From an uncultured Bacteroidota bacterium (GTDB lineage: Bacteria > Bacteroidota > Bacteroidia > Bacteroidales > P3), in contig CACXXO010000007.1 of NCBI GenBank assembly GCA_902771735.1, forward strand, positions 124,001 to 188,000: DNA of 64,000 nucleotides, read 5' to 3'. The position numbers were made by a program, and so were the translations under genes. Of the stretch, positions 50,818 to 59,854 are shown one piece after another. The notes beneath the pieces are model-generated. The model searched no databases. It saw only the letters and a list, made by a program, of their open reading frames with translations, and was not told the origin of the DNA. Positions within the stretch are counted from its first letter, which is position 1, and each line of letters begins with the position of its first letter.

Positions 50818-52068
50818 CTATTTTATTACCAAAACGGAGCCAGTAAAAATCTTGACGCGGTTGTTGTTGAAGCGACAGCGGAGGGCGTAGGCGTAGGCGT
50901 CCTGAGGGGTGTCGGCAGAGGGGGTCCAGCCGGCGAGGGGATCCTCGGTGGAGTAGACGAGAAGGCCGAAGCGGTTATAGATGAAAAGCTCGTAGAGGTC
51001 ACCTTTGAGACCGCGCAGGCGTGGGAGGAAGGTGCCATTGACAGGATCGCCTACAATGATGACATTGGGGAAGGCCCATGCGGGATCGGGAGGCGTGGGG
51101 ACGACAACGCAGAGGGTGTCGGACGAACGAGGATTGAGGTTGCAGGCATCTGGAACCTCGAGGCGGTAGCAGTGGAGAGAGTCGTAGATGTTGATATCGC
51201 TATCGACATAGGTGAAGGGGGGCTCGGCGAAGAGGAGGGTGGCGATGGAGTCCCACGGGGAACCGTCGACGCTACGATAGAGAGTGTAGCGGCCGCTATG
51301 GTAGGCGGTGTCGATGTCAAACGAGAGAATATTGCGCCAATGGATACTGTCGTATTCGATGCCAGAGATGGAGAGGAAGGCGGCGGTGTCGACAGTGAGC
51401 CGTTCCACATGAACAAGGTTGGACTGCGAAACGAGGGGGTGGCCGTTATGGATATCGCCAAAACTCTCGGCCTGTAGTTTGAGCCACACACGTGTGGTGC
51501 TGTCGGGAATGGTGAAAGAGTAGGTGAAAGGGCCGGTGCTGTCGGTGGTAAAGCAGGTACGGTAATCGTCGTCGAATGGTTCGAGGCGCACCTTGAGACG
51601 ATAGCAGTAGATGCCGCCGGGCATGCCTCTATAGGGTGTCCACGAAGCGTTGACGGTAGAGGAGCAGCGCGGCACCTCGGCAGTGAGGACTATGTTGCCG
51701 AAAGAAGGTGTCAAAGAACTGACATCGTAGGTACTGTCGAAGACATGGATACGATAGGTGTGAGGCTCTGTGGCGTCATGATCGAGGCAGACGAAAGATG
51801 TATCAAGACGTCCGAAGACGGTGTCGTAGTCGAGGCAGGGAGTGCCCGTGCAGATGTGGTAGCCCATGGTCTGCGGATCAGTGCTGGGGTGCCACGAAAG
51901 AACAATCTGCTGTGTGGCCTCGTCGACGGTGGCCAACCAGCCAGTGACGGGTGCCACGGTCACCTGGGCAAAGAGGGATGGTAAAGATAAGAAACAAGAA
52001 ATGAGTATTAGGCTGACGCGTGAGAGCCGCGTTAGCACATTTCTCATTCTAAATTCCACATTCTTCAT
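50818..52068 (-). CDS. Secreted protein with type B T9SS (gliding-motility-type) C-terminal domain
   Basis: 416 residues. Signal peptide ending SLPSLFAQ. Fibronectin-type strands (VSWHPSTDPQTMGYHIC-like, ASWTPYRGMPGGIYCYRL), then the CHU_C/type B sorting domain: AFPNVIIVGDPVNGTFLP (usual FPN-x-x-x-P-N-G-D-N-x-x-F), LKGDLYELFIYNRFGLLVYS, and a terminal strand GSVLVIK. Exported by T9SS to the cell surface. The binding role is unknown. Start overlaps the end of the ABC transporter gene closely (3-nt gap). Confidence 0.8.
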   Translation of the reverse strand: MKNVEFRMRNVLTRLSRVSLILISCFLSLPSLFAQVTVAPVTGWLATVDEATQQIVLSWHPSTDPQTMGYHICTGTPCLDYDTVFGRLDTSFVCLDHDATEPHTYRIHVFDSTYDVSSLTPSFGNIVLTAEVPRCSSTVNASWTPYRGMPGGIYCYRLKVRLEPFDDDYRTCFTTDSTGPFTYSFTIPDSTTRVWLKLQAESFGDIHNGHPLVSQSNLVHVERLTVDTAAFLSISGIEYDSIHWRNILSFDIDTAYHSGRYTLYRSVDGSPWDSIATLLFAEPPFTYVDSDINIYDSLHCYRLEVPDACNLNPRSSDTLCVVVPTPPDPAWAFPNVIIVGDPVNGTFLPRLRGLKGDLYELFIYNRFGLLVYSTEDPLAGWTPSADTPQDAYAYALRCRFNNNRVKIFTGSVLVIK

Positions 52069-52071
52069 TTC

Positions 52072-53880
52072 CTAAAAACTTTGTAAGGCAACCAATTGGG
52101 CGTAGCGGCCGTTGAGGGCCATGAGTTGAGTGTGGGTGCCACGTTCGACGACACGTCCATGGTCGAGGACGACGATACAGTCGGCATTGACGACGGTGGA
52201 GAGTCGGTGGGCAATGACGATGGCGGAGCGATGGCGCAAGACCTCGTCGAGAGTAGCCTGTAGGAGGCGCTCACTCTCGGTGTCGAGAGCCGATGTGGCC
52301 TCGTCGAAGATGAGGAGGTCTGGATTGCGCAACAAGGCACGTGCAATACTGATACGCTGGCGCTGGCCTCCAGAGAGGAGACTGCCACCCTCGCCGAGAG
52401 AAGTATCGTAGCCTTGGGCGAGGCTGATGATAAAATCATGAGCCTGGGCGGCACGGGCAGCCTGTTCGATGTCGGCACGCGTGGCGTTGGGACATCCAAA
52501 GGCAATGTTGGCGGCCACAGTGTCGTTGAAGAGAAGTGTGTCCTGCGCCACCACGCCGATGCGACTGCGGAGGTCGGCAAGGGGCATATTGTTGATGTTG
52601 ACACCATCCAGCATAATCGCGCCCTGGGTGCAAGGATAGAAACGGCAGAGAAGGTCGGCAATAGTAGACTTGCCACTGCCAGAACTGCCTACAAGGGCAA
52701 CCGTTGTTCCACGTGGAACATCGAAGGAAACATCATCGAGGACTGGTGTTCCGGGATTGTAGGAGAAGGTGACATGGCGGAGGGAGACAAGGTTGCCGGA
52801 AGGCTCCGCGTTTTCAAATCTTTCAGCATACTCTGAAGGTTCTGAGGACTCGTTGAGGAACTGCTCGATACGGTCGGCGCAAGCACGTCCTTTCTTGATC
52901 TGCGAAAGGCCGGTAGAAAAATCCTTGGCGGGCGGAATCATCAACACGAAGAGCATCACATAAGAGATGAAAAGCTCGGAGGTGAGGCCTTGGTCGCCAC
53001 TGAAGACCAGCCAAGCGCCAAAGAGAAGAATGCCAATGACGATGGTGTTGCCGAGGAAATCGCTGACAGGCGAGGCTGCGTCGATGCGACGCAGCATGAG
53101 AGTGCGACGACGTGTATACTCGCGGTTGGAGGCGCGGAAACGGCGGTTGGAGAAATCAATAGCGGTGTAGGACTTGATGACCTTGAGGCCTCCTATGGTC
53201 TCGTCGGTGAGCGAGACAAGGTAAGAGTTCATCTCTTGCACAATCTTCGAACTGCGCTTCAACTTATGCGAAATTCCCGAGATGACAAAAGCCACCAGCG
53301 GCAGCATGCACAACACGAAGAGCGTGAGCTTGACATTGATATAGAAAAGCATGAAGAGATAAAGTGTCATGCCGATGACCGCCGTGAGCAGCATCTGAAT
53401 GGAACCCAGAATGCCCTCCTCATATTCCACCATGTCGCTCGTGAAGCGAGCCATGACATCGCCCTTGCGGTGGTGGTCGTAATAGCTCATGGGAAGGTGC
53501 ATCGCCTTATGGAACATGCGGTTGCGCAGGTTGCGGACGATGCCGGTGCGGATAATGGAAATCTCGACGGCCGAGAGGTATGAGAAAACGTTCTTGAGGG
53601 CATAGAGTACAAAGATGATGCCCGAGAAGAGCAGTAGCGCCTTGAGTTGGCCGAAGGAGATGAGCCAAGAGTAGAGCCTGTCGAGCCAAAGAGCCACGAG
53701 GTTGCCTGTAGCCACCGGCGTGGCATCGCCGGTGCCGAAAAGAATCTTCAGGAAGTCGGCCACAGAAAGCGCCGTGGCCATGGTGAACAACACACTGAGA
53801 ACCATGAAGAGGCCATACAGTGCACTTTGGGCACTGTATGGCTTGAGTTGCTTCAGTGTAAAATTGCCACGCAGCTTCAC
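52072..53880 (-). CDS. ABC exporter, MsbA-like
   Basis: 602 residues, a half-transporter with six membrane helices and a fused ATPase. Motifs: ALVGSSGSGKSTIADL (Walker A), VVAQDTLLFNDTV (Q-loop), LLSGGQRQRISIARALL (signature), LLIFDEATSALDTESE (Walker B), IAHRLSTV (H-loop). Bacteroidota MsbA-type flippases for lipid A have this form; a drug or lipid exporter is equally consistent. A parS palindrome is embedded in the codons for DVPRGTTVAL. Coupled to purB by a 4-nt overlap. Confidence 0.9.
   Translation of the reverse strand: MKLRGNFTLKQLKPYSAQSALYGLFMVLSVLFTMATALSVADFLKILFGTGDATPVATGNLVALWLDRLYSWLISFGQLKALLLFSGIIFVLYALKNVFSYLSAVEISIIRTGIVRNLRNRMFHKAMHLPMSYYDHHRKGDVMARFTSDMVEYEEGILGSIQMLLTAVIGMTLYLFMLFYINVKLTLFVLCMLPLVAFVISGISHKLKRSSKIVQEMNSYLVSLTDETIGGLKVIKSYTAIDFSNRRFRASNREYTRRRTLMLRRIDAASPVSDFLGNTIVIGILLFGAWLVFSGDQGLTSELFISYVMLFVLMIPPAKDFSTGLSQIKKGRACADRIEQFLNESSEPSEYAERFENAEPSGNLVSLRHVTFSYNPGTPVLDDVSFDVPRGTTVALVGSSGSGKSTIADLLCRFYPCTQGAIMLDGVNINNMPLADLRSRIGVVAQDTLLFNDTVAANIAFGCPNATRADIEQAARAAQAHDFIISLAQGYDTSLGEGGSLLSGGQRQRISIARALLRNPDLLIFDEATSALDTESERLLQATLDEVLRHRSAIVIAHRLSTVVNADCIVVLDHGRVVERGTHTQLMALNGRYAQLVALQSF
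52705..52720. promoter_or_regulatory. parS site (centromere), variant palindrome
   Basis: TGTTCCACGTGGAACA is a perfect 16-bp palindrome that differs from the classical parS TGTTTCACGTGAAACA by one symmetric base change. ParB binding and chromosome segregation would be its role. It lies inside the MsbA-like coding sequence. Confidence 0.75.
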
Positions 53881-55226
53881 AGGCTGTAACCAATATAATT
53901 GTGAGGTGTAATGTGGCGGATGCGTTCCTTGATTTCGGGAGCAACGTCGAGGGTTTCGACGAAGGCGGCAATGGTGTCGGCGGTGACCTTCTCATTGGTG
54001 CGCGTGAGCTGCTTGAGAGCCTCATAGGGGTTGGGGTAGCCCACCGAGCGGAGAATGGTTTGGATGGCTTCGGCCACCACGGCCCAGTTGTTCTCCAGGT
54101 CGCGGTAGAGTGCCTGCTCGTTGAGGAGCAGCTTCCCTAAGCCTTTCTCCAACGAGGCGATGGAAATCAGGGTGTGGGCAATGGGAACACCGATGTTGCG
54201 GCTCACGGTGGAGTCAGTCAGGTCGCGCTGCATGCGGCTGACGGGCAACTTATGGCTGAGGTGCTCAAAGATGGCGTTGGCCAGACCCAAATTGCCCTCG
54301 GCATTCTCGAAGTCGATGGGATTGACCTTGTGGGGCATAGCGCTGGAACCCACTTCGCCGGCCTTGATTTTCTGCTTGAAATATTCCATCGAGACATAGG
54401 TCCACACATCGCGGCAAAGGTCTATGAGGATGACATTGATACGTTTGCATGCGTCGAACCAGGCTGCCATCATGTCGTAGTTTTCAATCTGGGTGGTGAG
54501 CTGCTGACGCTCAAGGCCGAGGTGGGTCTTCACGAAGTCGTTGCCAAAGGCACGCCAGTCGATGTCGGGGAAAGCGGCCAAGTGGGCGTTGAAGTTACCC
54601 GTGGCACCGCCAAACTTGGCGGTGAAGGGGATTCTTTCGAGTTCCTCGATCTGGCGACGAAGACGGTAGGCAAAGACCCCCCACTCCTTGCCGAGAGTCG
54701 TCGGCGAGGCTGGCTGGCCATGGGTGTGGGCCAACATGGGGATATCCTTCCACTCCTCGGCGCGCTCGTCGAGCAGGGCCTGAATACGGCGATAGGCCGG
54801 CAGCAACACTTCGTCGTGGCACTCCTTCATGCTCAGCGGCACAGAGGTATTGTTGATGTCCTGCGAGGTGAGGCCGAAATGGATGAACTCCTTGAGGTCG
54901 GCAATTCCCATTTCGTCGAACTTGCCTTTGAGGAAATACTCCACCGCCTTGACGTCGTGGTTGGTCACCTTCTCGATGTCCTTGATAGCCTGGGCGTCGG
55001 CATCGGCAAAATTGCGGTAAATGTCACGCAAGGCCTCGGCTTTGGCGGCCACGCCAGCCAGCGCGGGACGCTGGGCTTTCAAGCGCTCGGCGAGGGCAAT
55101 GAAATATTCCACCTCGACGCGGACGCGGTATTTAATCAGTGCCCCTTCAGAGAAATACTTGGCCAGGGGCTCACATTTGGAACGGTAGCGCCCGTCGATG
55201 GGCGACACGGCATTGAGACTATTCAT
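53877..55226 (-). CDS. purB: Adenylosuccinate lyase
   Basis: 449 residues. Fumarase-superfamily signature SSAMPHKVNPIDFENAEGN, catalytic His in MLAHTHGQPASPTTLG, TSQDINNTS. Acts twice in purine synthesis, on SAICAR and on adenylosuccinate. E. coli-type N-terminus (LNAVSPIDGRYR). Confidence 0.96.
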   Translation of the reverse strand: MNSLNAVSPIDGRYRSKCEPLAKYFSEGALIKYRVRVEVEYFIALAERLKAQRPALAGVAAKAEALRDIYRNFADADAQAIKDIEKVTNHDVKAVEYFLKGKFDEMGIADLKEFIHFGLTSQDINNTSVPLSMKECHDEVLLPAYRRIQALLDERAEEWKDIPMLAHTHGQPASPTTLGKEWGVFAYRLRRQIEELERIPFTAKFGGATGNFNAHLAAFPDIDWRAFGNDFVKTHLGLERQQLTTQIENYDMMAAWFDACKRINVILIDLCRDVWTYVSMEYFKQKIKAGEVGSSAMPHKVNPIDFENAEGNLGLANAIFEHLSHKLPVSRMQRDLTDSTVSRNIGVPIAHTLISIASLEKGLGKLLLNEQALYRDLENNWAVVAEAIQTILRSVGYPNPYEALKQLTRTNEKVTADTIAAFVETLDVAPEIKERIRHITPHNYIGYSL

Positions 55227-55245
55227 GTTTATCGGGTCTAAAAGT

Positions 55246-55983
55246 CTAAAGGGTATTGTTCAAAAACTCATGCTTCTCGAGCACTTTCTCCACCTTGCGG
55301 TCGTGGCTGAGATCGATGAGGGCCTGGGCATACATGCCATTGTGGGTGTCGGTGCCCATGAATTCGACCCATCCCCTGTCGAGCATTGCGTAAGCGCGCT
55401 TTTTGGCCTCTTCGCCATAGAAACCGCCAAGCGAAAGGACATTGATTTGGAAGAACACGCCCTGGTTCTTGAGTTGCTCTATGCGGGAACCCTGCACATT
55501 GAGGTAGGGATAGCGCTCAGGGTGAGCAAGGATGACTTCGTAGCCCTTCATCTGCATGTCGAAAATCATTTCGTCACAGCCCATCATCTGCTGGTGCAAC
55601 GAAAATTCGACGAGCACATACTTGCCGCCCACCTGCAGGAAACGCGGGTTCTCGAGACGCTGCTGGAAACCTGAGTCGATGCGGTATTCACCGCCAATGC
55701 CCACCATCTCAATCTCCACGCCGGCATCGATGGCCTGCTTCTTCAACTCCTCATAGCGACGGCAGATGTCGCCCTCGTCGTTTGGAAAACGGGGATACTG
55801 GAAATGTGGGGTGATGATGACCTTGTTGTAGCCCACAGCCTTGAGGGTGTTGAGGCACTCGATGCTCTCTTCCACACACTTGGAGCCGTCGTCTACCTTG
55901 GGAACCAAATGGCAGTGCATATCCGTGCCCAAGCTCTGGAAGATGGGACGGGGTTCGTATTTTCTCTTGAAAAAGCCAAACAT
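55246..55983 (-). CDS. PHP-type tyrosine-protein phosphatase, CpsB/Wzb-like
   Basis: 245 residues. TDMHCHLVPKVDDGSK (metal-binding), ITPHFQYP, GEYRID, EFSLHQ, ILAHPERYPYL, GTDTHNG correspond to the CpsB/CapC family that removes phosphate from the tyrosine kinase controlling capsule or exopolysaccharide. No kinase or polysaccharide gene is next to it. Cytoplasmic. Confidence 0.88.
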   Translation of the reverse strand: MFGFFKRKYEPRPIFQSLGTDMHCHLVPKVDDGSKCVEESIECLNTLKAVGYNKVIITPHFQYPRFPNDEGDICRRYEELKKQAIDAGVEIEMVGIGGEYRIDSGFQQRLENPRFLQVGGKYVLVEFSLHQQMMGCDEMIFDMQMKGYEVILAHPERYPYLNVQGSRIEQLKNQGVFFQINVLSLGGFYGEEAKKRAYAMLDRGWVEFMGTDTHNGMYAQALIDLSHDRKVEKVLEKHEFLNNTL

Positions 55984-56016
55984 AGCAATCGGTATTTGTG
56001 AGTTATAGTTATTTTC

Positions 56017-57336
56017 TTATTCCACTCTTCTTATTTCGGCACCGAGGCGGGCCAGACGCTGGTCAATGCGCTGGTAGCCACGGTCTATCTGCTCGATGTT
56101 GTCGATGCGGCTCTTGCCTTCGGCGCTGAGGGCGGCGATGAGCAGGGCCACACCGGCACGTATGTCGGGCGACGCCATGCGCACACCGCGCAGCTTGTGT
56201 TCGCGGTCGAGTCCTATGACGGTGGCGCGGTGTGGGTCGCAGAGGATAATCTGGGCTCCCATGTCGATAAGCTTGTCAACGAAGAACAGGCGGCTCTCGA
56301 ACATCTTCTGGTGGATGAGCACGCTGCCCTTGGCCTGGGTGGCCACCACAAGGGCTATGGAGATAAGGTCGGGCGTGAAACCGGGCCATGGTGCGTCGGC
56401 TACCGTCATGATGCTTCCGTCCATGAAACGTTCAATCTCGTAGTGCTCCTGCGCCGGGACATAGAGGTCGTCGCCTTTCTGCCACACCTCGATGCCCAAT
56501 CGGCGGAACACCTGCGGGATAAGCCCCAAGTGCTGTACCTGGGCGTTCTTGATGGTGATGTCGCCCTCTGTCATGGCAGCCATGCCTATGAACGAGCCCA
56601 CCTCGATCATGTCGGGCAACAGGCGATGTTCGCAGCCGTGGAGTTCTTTCACGCCACGAATGGTCAGCAGGTTGCTTCCCACGCCGGTGATTTTGGCCCC
56701 CATGCGGTTGAGCATGTTGCATAGTTGGTAGACGTAGGGTTCGCAGGCGGCATTCATGATGGTGGTGGTGCCACGCGCCATGACGGCAGTCATGATGATG
56801 TTGGCCGTACCGGTGACCGACGCCTCGTCGAGGAGCATGTAGCAACCCTTGAGTTTCTTGGCACGCACCAGATAAGCGCCACGCTTGTATTCCACCTCGG
56901 CACCGAGGCGTTCCATGCCGATGAAGTGGGTGTCGAGGCGGCGACGGCCAATCTTGTCGCCCCCGGGCTGCGGCACCACGGCCTGGCCAAAACGCGACAG
57001 CAGCGGACCCACCAGCATGATGCTGCCTCGCAGGGCTCCTGCCTGCTCGCGGAACTGCGGGCTCTGCAGCACCTCAAGGTTCACCTGGTCGGCCTGAAAC
57101 TCAAAGGTGCGACCGCTCTCGCAGGCCGACGGCACGTCTTCCCTCACGCTCACCCCGAGGAGTTTCAGCAGGTCGATGAGTTTGTTCACGTCACGGATGT
57201 CGGGCACATGCTCGATGCGCACCTTCTCCGAGGTCAACAGTACGGCACAAAGCACCTGCAGAGCCTCGTTCTTGGCTCCCTGCGGCACTATCTCGCCGCG
57301 AAGCTTGTGTCCTCCTATGATTTCAAAACTGCTCAT
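56017..57336 (-). CDS. murA: UDP-N-acetylglucosamine 1-carboxyvinyltransferase (Asp active site)
   Basis: 439 residues from the ATG at 57336. Catalyses enolpyruvyl transfer, the first step of peptidoglycan synthesis. PQGAKNEALQVLCA, PGGDKIGRRRLDTHFIGMER and GTTTIMNAACEPYV are family blocks. The active-site loop carries Asp127 where E. coli MurA has Cys115; this form is active but not alkylated by fosfomycin. Overlaps the DUF4290 gene by 4 nt, a pairing typical of Bacteroidota. Confidence 0.95.
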   Translation of the reverse strand: MSSFEIIGGHKLRGEIVPQGAKNEALQVLCAVLLTSEKVRIEHVPDIRDVNKLIDLLKLLGVSVREDVPSACESGRTFEFQADQVNLEVLQSPQFREQAGALRGSIMLVGPLLSRFGQAVVPQPGGDKIGRRRLDTHFIGMERLGAEVEYKRGAYLVRAKKLKGCYMLLDEASVTGTANIIMTAVMARGTTTIMNAACEPYVYQLCNMLNRMGAKITGVGSNLLTIRGVKELHGCEHRLLPDMIEVGSFIGMAAMTEGDITIKNAQVQHLGLIPQVFRRLGIEVWQKGDDLYVPAQEHYEIERFMDGSIMTVADAPWPGFTPDLISIALVVATQAKGSVLIHQKMFESRLFFVDKLIDMGAQIILCDPHRATVIGLDREHKLRGVRMASPDIRAGVALLIAALSAEGKSRIDNIEQIDRGYQRIDQRLARLGAEIRRVE

Positions 57337-57962
57337 GACTGTGCGTTTTGTTTCTTCTTCTTTTTCTTTTTCTTTGAGCCCTCCTTCTTGGCTGCAACAG
57401 CGGCCATGGCGTCGATGTAGATCCTCGAGTCGCGGAACTGGAAACCCGCCGGCAGCGTGATGCGCCCACCGGAGAGCTCGGCGAGTTGCTCGCGAATGAG
57501 GTTGTCGTCCACCGAGTCGCGGTTCCACTGCAGATACTGCCGCTTCATGGTGTGGGCTATCTGTTGCGAAAGGATGTTCTTCTCCTCGCCTTCGGGCATC
57601 TGCGCCACGGCGGCAATCAGGTCCTCCAGGGCGCGCCCATAGTGGCGGTAGTGTATCTTGTTATCACTATAGGCCATCGGGTGGGGCTTCACCTCCTCGA
57701 CCTCTTCGCGACTGATGGGATATGGGCAGTCGACATCGAAATCGAAACCCGCCAGCATCATCATGTGATCCCACAAGATACGGCGGTAGTCGGTGCGTTC
57801 CTTCACTTTGGGGTTCACCAGTGCCATGGTTTCAACAATGGTGTTGGCCATCTTGTTGCGCTCGCCACGGTCGGCAAGGGTCTTGGCATAGGCAATCATC
57901 TTGGCGACATTGCGCCCGTAGTCAGTGATTGGTAGTTGGTTCCGTTGAGTATTATATTCCAC
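57333..57962 (-). CDS. DUF4290 protein
   Basis: 209 residues. MEYNTQRNQLPITDYGRNVAKMI and ILWDHMMMLAGFDFDVDCPYP are the conserved N-terminal blocks of DUF4290. A Lys-rich tail (SKKKKKKKKQ) ends it. Found directly upstream of murA in many Bacteroidota; function unknown, a link with cell-wall synthesis is inferred from position only. Confidence 0.85.
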   Translation of the reverse strand: MEYNTQRNQLPITDYGRNVAKMIAYAKTLADRGERNKMANTIVETMALVNPKVKERTDYRRILWDHMMMLAGFDFDVDCPYPISREEVEEVKPHPMAYSDNKIHYRHYGRALEDLIAAVAQMPEGEEKNILSQQIAHTMKRQYLQWNRDSVDDNLIREQLAELSGGRITLPAGFQFRDSRIYIDAMAAVAAKKEGSKKKKKKKKQNAQS

Positions 57963-57993
57963 GTCTTATTTTTTCAGTTCTCGGTTTTCAATT

Positions 57994-58602
57994 TCAAAAA
58001 GGCCACGGGCCGCCGTAGAGTTCGCAGGTCGGCACGCCGTAGCCGTAATAGGGATGCCCCAGGATGCCCAGAGCGTCGTTGCCATAGTGGTCGTGGACGA
58101 AATGGAAGTGCATCTCGAGCATCGACTCTTCGCTGAGAGCGTAGATGAAGCCGGCACTGAGGGCCGTGACACCCACGCGGAGCGACTCATCGAAGGGGGC
58201 CCACAGGGGTTCGTGCCATCCGCCGACGTGTGTCAGCGTGGCCCAAAGGGTCAGGCGGTCGCTCGCCTGGTAGTCGGCACCCACCGAGGCTCCCATCAAC
58301 TGAGTGCCGCGGCGCACAGGGGCCAGACTGCGGCTATTGCCCCGCAGCTCGTAGCCACCCAGCAGCGACCCCGCAGCAACAAAACCGCCGCGTAACGTAA
58401 GCCTCTCGCTTGCACGGTAATCCACGCTCGGTGCCACCCACATATAGGCATTGCCTTTGCCTCCGACGCTCACCATCGAGGTGCCCGTCGACAGGTGGAA
58501 ATCCCACCGCGACGTGTCGGCAGCGGCCACCGTGTCATGCTGCGCATTGACACCGAGAGCCATCGCCATTACGGCCACTATGATTATCGTCTTTTTATAC
58601 AT
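57994..58602 (-). CDS. Outer-membrane beta-barrel-like protein
   Basis: 202 residues with signal peptide MYKKTIIIVAVMAMALGVNAQ. Alternating strands with Gly/aromatic residues (DFHLSTGTSMVSVGGKGNAYMWVAPSVDYRASERLTL). Ends in YGGPWPF with a C-terminal Phe. Conserved near DUF4290/murA in Bacteroidales but of unknown role. First gene in the murA run; no consensus promoter recognised upstream. Confidence 0.65.
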   Translation of the reverse strand: MYKKTIIIVAVMAMALGVNAQHDTVAAADTSRWDFHLSTGTSMVSVGGKGNAYMWVAPSVDYRASERLTLRGGFVAAGSLLGGYELRGNSRSLAPVRRGTQLMGASVGADYQASDRLTLWATLTHVGGWHEPLWAPFDESLRVGVTALSAGFIYALSEESMLEMHFHFVHDHYGNDALGILGHPYYGYGVPTCELYGGPWPF

Positions 58603-58951
58603 AATTCTGAATTCTAACGACGGAAATTGTTATTTATTGTATGAAAAGAATAAAAAAGTCTTTTTTCCTTCCCGCCAAAAGCCCGGAAAGAGAAAAAGGA
58701 CACTCCCCGTCAACAGGGCTCAAACTTTACTAATAAAAGTTAAAAAGCCGTTTTTCCTCCCTACAAACACCCTATCAACTCCGACGGTGGTAGGAGTTGG
58801 TAAGGAGTTGGTAGGTATTTGGTAGGTAGAAAGTACGAATTTGGTGGGTAGCGCTTAGTGGGTATTGTCCATGGGGTTTCACCTCTGTGGGATGCGGCAG
58901 CCTTCCCCCTCCAAAGAGTGATGCCCAGAGGACGGGGTGGGTCAACCGCCG
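58603..58951. other. Intergenic region holding repeat copy 5
   Basis: 349 nt between the beta-barrel gene and the RluA-family gene, both minus strand. Apart from the 11-nt-unit repeat at 58761-58831 I see no gene or clear promoter. Confidence 0.5.
58761..58831. repeat. 11-nt-unit inverted repeat, copy 5
   Basis: C-rich arm CTACAAACACCC TATCAACTCC, centre GACGGTG, then GTAGGAGTTG, GTAAGGAGTTG, GTAGGTATTTG, GTAGGTAG. The centre is more diverged than in other copies. Confidence 0.8.
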
Positions 58952-59821
58952 TCAGAGTTCCATGAGTTTGAGGAAAGCTGAAGGGATGGGGGTCTCGAAC
59001 TTGAGGCGGCGACCGGTAACAGGATGGGTGAAACAAAGGCGGAAGGCGTGGAGGCAGAGGCGATTGACAGGAGAGAGGTCGTCCTTGTAGCCATACATGG
59101 GATCGTGAACCACGGGGTGCTGGAGGTCGCGCAGGTGGACACGTATCTGGTTGCGGCGGCCAGTATCGAGCTTGAGTTCTACCAGCGAGTAGCGACGCGA
59201 TGTTTGCTTGACCTCGTAGTGAGTCACTGCCAGCTTGCCTCCGTTGTCGACAGGCGACGAGAGAACGCAGTATTCGCCGTCGGTGAACCACGATCGCACT
59301 TCTCCCCTGCCCTGCTCCAGATGGCCCCAGGCCACGGCCACATAGCGGCGGTCGAAGACCATGCCTTTCCAATCTTCCTCGAATTTCTGCGACACTTCCT
59401 TGCTCTTGCTCACCACCATCAGGCCGCTGGTGTCGCGATCGAGGCGGTGGACGATATGGGCGTGGCAGCGCTGATGCGAAGCGTCGAGGTATTGGTTGAG
59501 CACCGTGATGACGGTCTTGTCGTTGGGATGCTTGCTGTTGCTGAGCAAGCCTTCATGCTTGTTGACCACAAAGAGATGCTGATCCTCATAAACGATATCC
59601 AAGTCGCGCGGTCGCAGACGGTCCTGGAACGACGCTTTCTCGATAGATACCTTCATTCCCTTCAGCAGGGGGAAGTTGAACTGCGACGTGCGGCGGCCGT
59701 CGACATAGACATTGTGCGCCAGCAGTTCCTTGACTTTGCTACGGCTGGTGTCGGGGAATTTTTCGGTCAGAAATTGGAGCAGCTCCTGCGGTTCGGTGAC
59801 GGTGTATTCGGTGGTCTTCAT
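58952..59821 (-). CDS. RluA-family pseudouridine synthase
   Basis: 289 residues. N-terminal S4-like domain (SRSKVKELLAHNVYVDGRR), catalytic HIVHRLDRDTSGLMV with the active Asp, and LDTGRRNQIRVHL near the C-terminus. Modifies rRNA or tRNA uridines; RluD versus other subtypes cannot be fixed. The start codon is directly next to a canonical parS site. Confidence 0.9.
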   Translation of the reverse strand: MKTTEYTVTEPQELLQFLTEKFPDTSRSKVKELLAHNVYVDGRRTSQFNFPLLKGMKVSIEKASFQDRLRPRDLDIVYEDQHLFVVNKHEGLLSNSKHPNDKTVITVLNQYLDASHQRCHAHIVHRLDRDTSGLMVVSKSKEVSQKFEEDWKGMVFDRRYVAVAWGHLEQGRGEVRSWFTDGEYCVLSSPVDNGGKLAVTHYEVKQTSRRYSLVELKLDTGRRNQIRVHLRDLQHPVVHDPMYGYKDDLSPVNRLCLHAFRLCFTHPVTGRRLKFETPIPSAFLKLMEL

Positions 59822-59837
59822 TGTTTCACGTGAAACA
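59822..59837. promoter_or_regulatory. parS site (centromere), canonical
   Basis: TGTTTCACGTGAAACA, the exact 16-bp palindrome bound by chromosomal ParB in most bacteria. It sits between the RluA-family start codon and the end of the ProX-like gene, 7 kb from the second site and about 2.5 kb from the candidate origin. parA/parB genes are not in the window. Confidence 0.9.
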
Positions 59838-59854
59838 TTGTTTTTACTGGGTTA

